10,632 nt of DNA from JBDTVS01 sp040007095. Lineage in GTDB: Bacteria; Acidobacteriota; Vicinamibacteria; Vicinamibacterales; CAVVIG01. The stretch spans positions 1 to 10,632 of the forward strand of contig JBDTVS010000006.1 in NCBI GenBank assembly GCA_040007095.1. The letters run 5' to 3'. Under the pieces are notes generated by a model. The model searched no databases. It was not told the DNA's origin and saw nothing but the letters and a program-made list of their open reading frames with translations. Below, in pieces: positions 1 through 5,028 of this stretch. The number at the start of each line of letters is the position of its first letter. The first letter of the stretch is position 1. Position numbers and translations under genes: made by a program.

Positions 1-854
1 GTGCGACTGCGGGCGCGCAGTTCCAGCACCTGACCGAGCAGCACCAGCACCACGATGGCCGCCGCCGGCTCGAAGTAGGCCGCGATCTGATCGCCCATTC
101 GGAACGAGTCGGGAAACAGGCCGGGCGCGATCGTCGCTACGACGCTATACCCATAGGCCGCCCCGACGCCCAGTGCGATGAGCGTGAACATGTTCAAGTG
201 ACGGCTCACGACCGACGCCCAGCCGCGCACGAAGAAGGGCCACCCGCCCCACACCACGACCGGCGTCGCGAGGACCAGCTCGATCCAGTTCAACGCCCCA
301 TGCGGCAGCAGTTGCTGGAGTGGTTGACCGGGCAGGAACTCAGAGACCATGAACGCCACGATCGGTGCGGTCACCATCAGCGACACCCAGAACCGCCGCG
401 TCATCTCATTGAGTTCGGGGTTCTTGTCTTCGAGCGTCACGACGCGCGGCCCGAGCGCCATCCCGCAGATCGGACAGGATCCCGGCTCGTTCCGGACGAT
501 CTCGGGATGCATCGGGCAGGTCCATTCGGTCCTGGTGGTCGGCGCAGGCGTCACCGGCTCCAGTGCCATCCCGCACTTCGGGCAGGCACCCGGCACTTTC
601 CGCCGCACTTCAGGATCCATGGGACAGATGTAGCTGGCCTCGGCCCGTGTTTCTGCGGCCGCCGTCGAAGCGGCCGGAGCTTTCAGGAATTGCGCCGGGT
701 TCGCGCGGAAACGCTCAAGGCAGCTTTCGTTGCAGAAATAGTAGGTCTGCCCCTTGTAGTCTGCGTGACCGACCGCGTCCGCGGGGCCGATCGTCATCCC
801 GCAGACCGGATCGACGACCTCTGGAGCCAACGTCGGTGCGTGTGTTGTCGTCAT
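1..854 (-). CDS. copA: P1B-type copper/heavy-metal-translocating ATPase, N-terminal part (runs off the window)
   Basis: Inner-membrane ATPase expected to export Cu(I) or a related soft metal. Reading from ATG at 854, 284 codons are present and the frame is open at base 1. Seen in order: a YHS domain (about residues 13-55; VDPVCGM, then YYFCNESCLERF), two heavy-metal-binding domains with YICPMDPEV (about 75-100) and WTCPMHPEI (about 111-136), each closed by a CPxCGMAL motif, then membrane segments including the typical LNMFTLIALGVGAAYGY (about 220-236) and the start of the next helix pair (IVVLVLLGQVLELRARSR). The DKTGT, CPC and nucleotide-binding parts would lie left of base 1. There is no N-terminal HMA (GMxCxxC) domain, so soluble metal-binding would rest on the YHS/HMBD modules. 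An AGGGA sits about 9 nt before the ATG and supports this start. The upstream neighbours on the same strand are relics of a Cus-type efflux pump, which fits a copper-export operon. The metal specificity is inferred from the family. Confidence 0.93.
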   Translation of the reverse strand, partial: MTTTHAPTLAPEVVDPVCGMTIGPADAVGHADYKGQTYYFCNESCLERFRANPAQFLKAPAASTAAAETRAEASYICPMDPEVRRKVPGACPKCGMALEPVTPAPTTRTEWTCPMHPEIVRNEPGSCPICGMALGPRVVTLEDKNPELNEMTRRFWVSLMVTAPIVAFMVSEFLPGQPLQQLLPHGALNWIELVLATPVVVWGGWPFFVRGWASVVSRHLNMFTLIALGVGAAYGYSVVATIAPGLFPDSFRMGDQIAAYFEPAAAIVVLVLLGQVLELRARSR

Positions 855-973
855 GGATCAGTCCCTCGGCGTTCGCGTTCTCGTGGGCCCCGAAGGCCAC
901 ATCTAATGTCCCGTCTCCGTTCTCTATCAGGGACGCACGGATCTCGATCGCATTACAGCAGGCCGCTCGCTCA

Positions 974-1302
974 TCAGTCAGGCCGCGCCAATGCTGGAGC
1001 GAATGCGGCTGGGTCTCTCACGTTGAATTCGCGATGGTGATCCGTGCGACCGGCCGCATGCTTGACCCCAGCGTGCCACTTCCACACCGTGAAAATGACT
1101 GGATAGATGAGCAGTTCCAGGAGAAACGACGTCGTCACGCCGCCGACCATGGGCGCGGCGATGCGTTTCATCACGTCCGACCCGGCGCCGTGACTCTACA
1201 CGATCGGCAGCAACCCGAGCAGGATCGCGAGGACGGTCATCATCTTCGGGCGGATCCGCTTGACCGCACCGTCCTGCACCGCCTCCTGCAGGTCCTCTAG
1301 AC
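974..1302 (-). pseudogene. cusA: C-terminal relic of a CusA/CzcA-type RND heavy-metal efflux pump
   Basis: Only about the last 80-110 codons of a roughly 1,000-residue proton-driven metal exporter remain. Reading leftward from about 1300 the frame gives LQEAVQDGAVKRIRPKMMT, then AILLGLLPIV, an in-frame TAG at 1198-1196, then GAGSDVMKRIAAPMVGG and FLLELLIYPVIFTVWKWH. These are the conserved last transmembrane helices of CusA-like pumps. In the family the residue at the TAG is usually tryptophan (PIxWS), so a TGG-to-TAG change is the simplest explanation. The reading frame ends at 974-976 after a tail that resembles nothing I recognise. The segment to the ATPase start at 854 shows no clear gene, although one frame stays open there, overlaps the ATPase start and contains a Cys-Cys pair; I cannot assign it. 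The fragment abuts a TolC-like fragment in another frame at about 1300, so the pump core and the membrane-fusion protein appear deleted. Confidence 0.85.
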
Positions 1303-1526
1303 TGTTCGAGCGCCAGGCGGGCCTGTGGCAGCACGCTGTCGCCCTACAGCGTCCACAAGCGGTTGCTCGTTGTCGCCATGGCGTAGGTGGCGGTGACCTG
1401 CGCGACGACTTGCAACACGGTGCTTTCTCGCGTCTTCGTGCCGCTCTCGAGTGTCGAGGCGGCCTCCGCGACGAAGGAGCGCTGCTTGCGTTGCCAAGGC
1501 TTCGTGTCGTTCACTTCACGCTCCAT
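1302..1526 (-). pseudogene. Internal fragment of a TolC/CusC-type outer-membrane efflux protein
   Basis: About 75 codons match the helical-barrel part of an outer-membrane channel that would pair with the RND pump. The frame from 1526 reads QRSFVAEAASTLESG, then STVLQVVAQVTATYAMATTS and NRLWTL, hits TAG at 1346-1344, and continues as GDSVLPQARLALEQS. The two halves join smoothly across the stop in the way TolC-family proteins do (dayarxxtaerLxxLyxxxvLPQAxxALexs), so the stop replaces what is usually a tyrosine codon. Both ends are missing: the 5' side begins just after the hairpin of the upstream gene, without a signal peptide, and the 3' side switches to CusA sequence near 1300. The ATG at 1526 is fortuitous. 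An ancestral order of OMF, fusion protein, RND pump, ATPase followed by one or more large deletions is inferred. Confidence 0.75.
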
Positions 1527-1536
1527 GCAGAATAGC

Positions 1537-1565
1537 CCGGGCCGGCGGCCGTCTCGCCGGCCCGG
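1537..1565 (-). terminator. Strong GC hairpin, likely terminator of the upstream secreted-protein gene
   Basis: Perfect 11-bp inverted repeat: CCGGGCCGGCG at 1537-1547 pairs with CGCCGGCCCGG at 1555-1565, with a 7-nt loop. It starts 15 bases after the stop of the minus-strand gene ending at 1580. On the minus strand it is followed by GCTATTCTG, a weak T tract, so intrinsic termination is plausible but not certain; it could also act as an RNA-stabilising 3' stem. It separates the secreted-protein gene from the efflux-pump relics. Confidence 0.6.
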
Positions 1566-1579
1566 TGAGCTGTGGTCTC

Positions 1580-1978
1580 TTACTTCGCGGCGGCCATGTG
1601 CCCATGCGCAGACGCCAAGTCTCGAGCCTCTTTCGCGGCTTCGCGCTCCAGTTGGGCGAACCGCTCGCAGTGTGTCGCCGTCCCAGGGCCGGTCGGGGCC
1701 TTTGAATCCCAGTAGCTTGCGCCGCGCTTCTTGTACGCCTCGGCCTCAGCCGTATGCTCGACGGCTTTCGCCTCGTACTCGGCCGCTACCGCCAAGAAGT
1801 GCTTTTGCAGTTTCACGTGGTCGGCCGCCGCTGTGCTGCTCGCGATCAACTCTTTCACCTGCTTGTTGGTCAGCAGGTCTCCCGACTTGCCCGTCTGGCC
1901 GGCCGACACAGCGACCGATGTGGCCAACGCGAAGGCACAGAGGACGACGATGGTGGTACGAGGAAAGAATGCAGTCAT
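1580..1978 (-). CDS. Small secreted alpha-helical protein of unknown function (132 aa)
   Basis: I cannot name the family. The product starts with a clear Sec signal peptide (TTIVVLCAFALATSVAVSA, likely cut near residue 26). The mature part is about 105 residues, predicted largely helical, rich in Ala, Glu, Lys and His, with repeated stretches such as HFLAVAAEYEAKAVEHTAEA and ERFAQLEREAAKEARDLASA. One mature cysteine (THCERF) and several histidines are present. The frame stays open further upstream to 2125, but ATG 1978 is chosen because AGGAG lies at 1991-1987, 8 nt away, and the signal peptide begins right there. It lies upstream of metal-efflux sequences on the same strand and is followed by a strong hairpin, so it may be its own transcription unit. 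A periplasmic metal-stress or metal-buffering role is inference from location only. Confidence 0.82.
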   Translation of the reverse strand: MTAFFPRTTIVVLCAFALATSVAVSAGQTGKSGDLLTNKQVKELIASSTAAADHVKLQKHFLAVAAEYEAKAVEHTAEAEAYKKRGASYWDSKAPTGPGTATHCERFAQLEREAAKEARDLASAHGHMAAAK

Positions 1979-1980
1979 AG

Positions 1981-1996
1981 CAACAACTCCTTGTTG
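1981..1996 (-). promoter_or_regulatory. Ribosome binding site displayed in the loop of a small hairpin
   Basis: On the minus strand the leader reads CAACAAGGAGTTGTTG just before GCT and the ATG at 1978. CAACAA and TTGTTG are perfectly complementary (6 bp) and the loop is exactly GGAG, the Shine-Dalgarno core. The site fixes the start codon of the secreted-protein gene. Whether the weak A/T-rich stem affects translation is unknown. Confidence 0.55.
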
Positions 1997-2113
1997 AGGA
2001 CACAAATCCCGAGCGCGGTCCGCCACTGTTGTGTCTTCAGTGACAGGCCAGAAACGTTGTGGTGGACGCCGACGGATCGCGCACGTGACGCGCGAGTCTT
2101 GCGGTGCGGTAGC

Positions 2114-2128
2114 ACCGTGGGGCACGGT
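2114..2128 (-). terminator. Short hairpin downstream of the 2161-2526 gene, possible weak terminator
   Basis: ACCGTG (2114-2119) and CACGGT (2123-2128) form a perfect 6-bp stem with a 3-nt loop, about 33 bases after the stop of the minus-strand gene at 2161. There is no T tract on the minus strand, so termination is uncertain. It could equally be a dyad operator. The rest of 1979-2160 shows no recognisable promoter for the downstream secreted-protein gene. Confidence 0.25.
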
Positions 2129-2160
2129 CTTCTGTCAGACCGGCTGCGGGTAGGGGCGAA

Positions 2161-2526
2161 TCAGATGCGAAGAGCGGTTGCCCGTGGTCGGTTTTCGAGC
2201 CACCACTCGCGTCCGGGCTCTTGGGTAGGGCGGGAGTCGATCGTCGAATGGGCGAGTTGATACTGTGGAACCTGAATCGCGTAACCCTGATGGTCCGGAG
2301 AAGGTGCGCCGCGCTGCACATCCTGCCGGAGAGCTGCCGTGGTACCGAATACTACGTCGTCGCAGTTGTCGTGGCCGCCGATGCTCGGAGAGGCAGATGA
2401 ATGCTTGTGGTGGCACGTGCTGGTGGAGGCCGCCTGGTGGGCGGCACACCACGTGCGGCACAGCAGTCCGGCATTTGAGCCCCCTGCGAATGTCAGCACG
2501 ATCGAAAGGGCGACGGATCGAAACAT
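2161..2526 (-). CDS. Small secreted Cys/His-rich protein of unknown function (121 aa)
   Basis: No family can be named with certainty. The N-terminus is a typical Sec signal peptide (MFRSVALSIVLTFAGGSNA) followed at once by a cluster of potential metal ligands: LCRTWCAAHQ, then CHHKH and later HDNCDD within the first 55 residues. The C-terminal half is hydrophilic and cysteine-free (QVPQYQLAHSTIDSRP, EPGREWWLENRP). The position after Cys does not fit a lipobox (LLC), so a soluble periplasmic protein is more likely than a lipoprotein. ATG 2526 has a GAGAGAG stretch upstream at modest distance. The gene is the first of the minus-strand metal locus and is divergent from the HMA/sigma-factor pair. 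The CxxxC plus CHHxH composition and the neighbours suggest periplasmic copper or soft-metal binding; this is inference. TGA at 2163-2161 ends the frame. Confidence 0.75.
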   Translation of the reverse strand: MFRSVALSIVLTFAGGSNAGLLCRTWCAAHQAASTSTCHHKHSSASPSIGGHDNCDDVVFGTTAALRQDVQRGAPSPDHQGYAIQVPQYQLAHSTIDSRPTQEPGREWWLENRPRATALRI

Positions 2527-2904
2527 TACTGTCTGACTCTCTCGTGCGCGTGTGCTAACAAGAAGCAGGCCACCCGTCCAGACCCAGCGCGCTGAAAAGC
2601 GCCTATAAATGAACGCCTGTATGGTCGAGTGCCGGCCGATTCGGGAATTTCGCCCTCGATTGCGAAGGTAATCCGCAAGTGACGATGTTGAGACGGGTGC
2701 CCCTCTGAATTCTCAAGTCGAAATCCCATTCGATTGGCACAACGGCACACCAAGGATCGATGGGACGATATCGGACAGGGCGGGACCTGTCTGCTCAATA
2801 CAGCACACCCGGGATGAGCCGCTTGACGGTAGACCGCATTTCAGGCGACGGCTTCTCTTGAGCTCGCGCGGTCTCAAAACGGAACTCCAGTCCGAGGCGG
2901 TGTA
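2527..2904. other. Divergent intergenic region; probable promoters for both flanking genes
   Basis: No convincing gene is seen in these 378 bases; the open frames have no recognisable protein. A GCGCT-GAAA-AGCGC hairpin (2589-2602) is followed at once by TATAAAT (2604-2610), which could be a -10 element for rightward transcription, though no good -35 is visible at the right spacing. GGAAC at 2881-2885 resembles ECF-type -35 boxes but lacks a matching -10. Both the minus-strand secreted-protein gene (start 2526) and the plus-strand HMA gene (start 2905) should be driven from here. Confidence 0.45.
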
Positions 2905-3255
2905 ATGAACCGCCGTCGGCTGCGTTACAGAGACATGAACCAGCCACAGCGACAAGAGACACGGATTCCCCGAACAACGAGACTGAGCGTGAGCGGCATG
3001 TCCTGCGCCTCGTGCGCGCGGCATGTCGCACAGGCTCTAGACGCCATCCCCGGCGTGCGGCACGTCGACGTCAACTTGCAGCAGGGCGAAGCCACCGTGA
3101 AGTACCTGGCGGGCTCAGTTGACGAAACGGCTCTAGTCGCGGCTGTCAGCAACGCCGGGTATGAGGCACGTGTCGCGCCCACAGACGTCGGGGCCGACGA
3201 CGAACCACCGAAATCAGCATCAGCCGGTTGCTCAACCAGCTGTTGCTGCGGGTAA
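2905..3255 (+). CDS. CopZ-like heavy-metal-associated (HMA) domain protein with Cys-rich tail (116 aa)
   Basis: Small cytoplasmic metal-binding protein, likely a copper chaperone or sensor partner. Residues about 24-92 form an HMA fold: TRLSVSGMSCASCARHVAQ carries the GMxCxxC site (C34, C37), followed by IPGVRHVDVNLQQGEATVKY and ALVAAVSNAGYEARV, the usual beta-alpha-beta-beta-alpha-beta pattern. Unlike a minimal CopZ of about 70 residues, it has an N-terminal extension and a C-terminal tail ending CSTSCCCG (C109, C113-C115), which may add a second metal site. ATG 2905 is chosen because GAGGCGG lies just upstream; ATG 2935 is a possible shorter start. The sigma-factor gene follows after 48 bases in the same frame, so the two are probably cotranscribed and functionally linked. 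Cu(I) as ligand is inferred from the family. Confidence 0.9.
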   Translation: MNRRRLRYRDMNQPQRQETRIPRTTRLSVSGMSCASCARHVAQALDAIPGVRHVDVNLQQGEATVKYLAGSVDETALVAAVSNAGYEARVAPTDVGADDEPPKSASAGCSTSCCCG

Positions 3256-3303
3256 CCTCTAACCGAGGAAACGGCTGATGCCCGTTCAATCTGGACCGAT
3301 ATC

Positions 3304-3867
3304 ATGGACGCGATGGACACCAACCCCAATTCAGCACCGGTTGCACTGTTGCTCGAGAACCATCGTGCCTTTCTGCGGTACCTGGAACGTCGCGTCGGAG
3401 ACCGCGCGCTTGCCGAGGACATCCTGCAGGACGCATTTGCCAAGGTGGTCGCGCGGCCTGACCAGGCGCCGTCGGACGAAGCCGTGATCCCGTGGTTTTA
3501 CCGTTCCTTGCGGAACGCAGCGATCGATCAGTTTCGTCGGCGCGGCGCCGCCGACCGCGCGTTGGCAGCGTTTGCGCACGAGTTGGCCGGAGACGAGACG
3601 CCGAGCATCGAAATGGAAGGGGAGATCTGCGCGTGCGTCTCGCGGCTGGTCACGACGCTGAAGCCGGCGTATGCCGAAGTACTCCAAGCGGTCGAGGTCA
3701 CCGGCATTCCCGTGAAGACCTTCGCGGCGCAGAAGGGGCTGTCGTCGAGCAATGCCGCGGTGCGCGTCTTTCGTGCCCGGGAAGCATTGAGGAGGCGCGT
3801 CGCCGAGTCGTGCGGCGTGTGCGCCGAGCACGGGTGCATGAACTGCACATGCCGAACACAGGTCTAA
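3304..3867 (+). CDS. ECF RNA polymerase sigma factor with a C-terminal cysteine-rich tail, putative metal sensor
   Basis: Directs RNA polymerase to a specific promoter set. Sigma-2 spans about residues 12-82 (LAEDILQDAFAKVVA, then IPWFYRSLRNAAIDQFRRR), and sigma-4 about 108-166 (LKPAYAEVLQAVEVTGIPVK, then SNAAVRVFRAREALRRR). The last 18 residues hold C170, C173, C178, C181 and C183 (CxxC-x4-CxxCxC) plus H176, and C109/C111 lie at the front of sigma-4. A cysteine-rich tail that binds metal and switches activity is established for the CorE (ECF44) sigma factors of Myxococcus; membership here is by analogy. No anti-sigma gene is seen, which fits direct sensing. ATG 3304 is the first in-frame start after the HMA gene's stop, but it has only a weak GGA upstream. 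A stronger GAGGAA at 3265-3270 precedes an out-of-frame ATG at 3278. Likely cotranscribed with the HMA gene; targets could include the efflux genes across the divergent region. Confidence 0.9.
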   Translation: MDAMDTNPNSAPVALLLENHRAFLRYLERRVGDRALAEDILQDAFAKVVARPDQAPSDEAVIPWFYRSLRNAAIDQFRRRGAADRALAAFAHELAGDETPSIEMEGEICACVSRLVTTLKPAYAEVLQAVEVTGIPVKTFAAQKGLSSSNAAVRVFRAREALRRRVAESCGVCAEHGCMNCTCRTQV

Positions 3868-3887
3868 AGGCGAAGGTCTAAAGGCCA
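3860..3887 (+). repeat. 14-bp tandem duplication at the sigma-factor stop codon
   Basis: AGGTCTAAAGGCGA (3860-3873) is followed directly by AGGTCTAAAGGCCA (3874-3887), 13 of 14 positions identical. The first copy contains the sigma-factor stop TAA (3865-3867). The second copy repeats it out of register with the reading frame. It looks like a recent slippage or duplication event. Confidence 0.7.
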
Positions 3888-3939
3888 CGAAAGTACAAGT
3901 CCCAAATGTGGTCACTCATTTCTTAACGGCCCCCAAATC

Positions 3940-3960
3940 ATGTCGGGAATCGCCCGACAT
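3940..3960 (+). terminator. Perfect 8-bp hairpin downstream of the sigma-factor gene
   Basis: ATGTCGGG (3940-3947) and CCCGACAT (3953-3960) are exact reverse complements around a 5-nt loop AATCG. It lies 73 bases after the sigma-factor stop and 35 bases before the zinc-ribbon start. The downstream sequence CTTCGGTTTC has only a short T stretch, so it is a candidate terminator of the HMA-sigma operon, or a regulatory dyad for the next gene. Confidence 0.4.
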
Positions 3961-3994
3961 CTTCGGTTTCACCTATCGCTACACTCCCGTCCTC

Positions 3995-4168
3995 ATGCCG
4001 CCTTGCCCCAATTGCAGGGATTCGACCACTCGTCCGTTGAATGGCATCAATGAGGACACGTACGGCTCCTACTACCGTTGCCAACAGTGTGGGCACGTGT
4101 GGCACGTGCCGAAAGACAACCCAGAGGCACCGCCGAACTTGGCGCTGCGGAAGCCCGCAACGGCGTGA
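3995..4168 (+). CDS. Small zinc-ribbon protein of unknown function (57 aa)
   Basis: A compact two-knuckle zinc ribbon: MPPCPNC (C4, C7) and YYRCQQCGHVWHVPK (C29, C32) with about 21 residues between, the spacing expected for a single structural zinc site. The Y-Y-R-C-x-x-C-G-H-x-W pattern is common in small bacterial zinc-ribbon hypotheticals; no specific function is known to me. The frame is open from a GTG at 3908, but ATG 3995 is preferred because the ribbon begins there and the upstream part would run through the hairpin at 3940-3960 and encode unlikely sequence. There is no clear Shine-Dalgarno before 3995, so translation may be leaderless or inefficient. The stop TGA overlaps the ATG of a second tiny CPxCG ORF. 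Confidence 0.68.
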   Translation: MPPCPNCRDSTTRPLNGINEDTYGSYYRCQQCGHVWHVPKDNPEAPPNLALRKPATA

Positions 4169-4239
4169 TGCCTGAACCGCAGGTCGGCGTCAACTGTCCG
4201 CGCTGTGGCATGCCGTTCACATACAGTCGGACCGGATGA
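4168..4239 (+). CDS. Tiny CPRCG zinc-knuckle ORF, probably a truncated zinc ribbon (23 aa)
   Basis: The ATG overlaps the preceding stop (TGATG at 4166-4170), typical of translational coupling. The product is 23 residues with a single knuckle VNCPRCGMPFTYSR (C10, C13). A complete ribbon would need a second Cys pair about 15-20 residues later, which is absent before TGA 4237-4239. In another frame the following bases read DDRAQVFS, resembling the run-up to the second knuckle in such proteins, so a frameshift and loss of the 3' half is likely. The existence of the ORF is certain; its being functional is doubtful. Confidence 0.4.
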   Translation: MPEPQVGVNCPRCGMPFTYSRTG

Positions 4240-4356
4240 TCGAGCTCAGGTCTTTTCTCAGGGTGGGTCCTGATCACGAGAGTGAGGCAGAACCCCAAGA
4301 GTGCGTGAATTCCGATTTAGGTTTGGGCACGGTCGACAGCAGCCGATGGACTGCCG

Positions 4357-5028
4357 TCACGTTTCTGATCGGGAGCGAAGGAGCGCATCGACGTCGTGCA
4401 CGTCGATCGGTTTGGCGAGGTGGCCGTCGAACCCTTGGGCCGCCGTCTCTCGACGGTCGCTCTCCTGGGCATATCCGGTGACCGCGATGAGCCGCAGGCT
4501 GTGGAGGCCGGGCTCGGCGGGCAGGCGCTCCGCGAGCTCGAATCCGTCGACGATGGGCAGGCCCAAGTCCAGCAAGGCGACGTCTGGCCGGAACCGCTTG
4601 ACCGTCGTTAATGCCGCCGGCGCGTCGCGCGCCACTTCGACGATGTGTCCGAAGGCCCGCAGCGAGTCCGCCTCGGAGGTTCATCAACTGGAGGGCCGTG
4701 AGATCGGCGCGGGCGGATTGCGCAGCTCGTGGCCCAACATTGCCAGGAACTCGTCCTTCGCCCGGTTGGCCGCTTCGGCCTCCTGACGTGCCTTGGCCAA
4801 CTCGGTCACTTCGAAGCACACGACCGCAATGCCGCTGATCGTCCCGTCTTCGGCGAGCGGCTGGTAGACGAAATCGAAGAACGTTTCGACGGGCTCCGGC
4901 CCGCCCTGGTTGAGCATCACGCGCACGGATCGGCCGACGTGGGTCCGCCCAAAGGAGGGCTCGGTTACCAACGACGCCCTGAACCTGCTCGCCGCGGACC
5001 CGGAGCGGCTACCGGCCTCGTTCAACAT
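4357..5028 (-). pseudogene. Decayed hybrid sensor histidine kinase (PAS - partial HisKA - receiver)
   Basis: Reading leftward from 5028: a PAS-fold C-terminal half (ETFFDFVYQPLAEDGTISG, then IAVVCFEVTEL), a linker helix (RQEAEAANRAKDEFLAMLG) and the HisKA phospho-acceptor box GHELRNPPAPI. The frame then fails at TGATGA (4686-4681), while the shifted frame continues as LTALQLMNLRGG, the normal next part of HisKA, so one base was lost near 4700. After about ten codons the sequence jumps to a receiver domain (GHIVEVARDAPAALTTVKRF, LLDLGLPIVDGFELAERL, VTGYAQ, LAKPID) ending at 4357. The rest of HisKA and the whole HATPase domain are missing, as is any clear N-terminus. An active enzyme would be about 500 or more residues. 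It cannot be catalytically functional; the receiver (phospho-Asp in LLDLGLP, Lys in AKPI) could in principle be expressed alone from GTG 4635, but nothing supports that. Confidence 0.85.

Noticed and set aside
715..1018. Minus-strand frame overlapping the ATPase start and containing CCNAIEIRASLIENGDGTLD
   Set aside because: No family recognised, no good start, and its second half is out of frame inside the ATPase gene; at most a relic in 860-1018.
198..1300. Long plus-strand open frames opposite the ATPase and CusA relic
   Set aside because: They are Arg/Pro/His-rich shadows of the minus-strand coding sequence, which carries clear YHS, HMBD and RND motifs.
1294..1303. TCTAGA at the efflux-relic junction as a sign of a cloning artefact
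   Set aside because: A six-base palindrome occurs by chance and there is no vector-like sequence around it.
2526..2798. Minus-strand 90-codon open frame in the divergent intergenic region
   Set aside because: No signal peptide, motif or ribosome binding site; composition looks random.
2881..2909. GGAAC at 2881 as an ECF -35 box for autoregulation of the HMA-sigma operon
   Set aside because: No matching -10 at 16-17 bp, and the transcript would begin at or after the preferred ATG 2905; it would need the shorter start at 2935.
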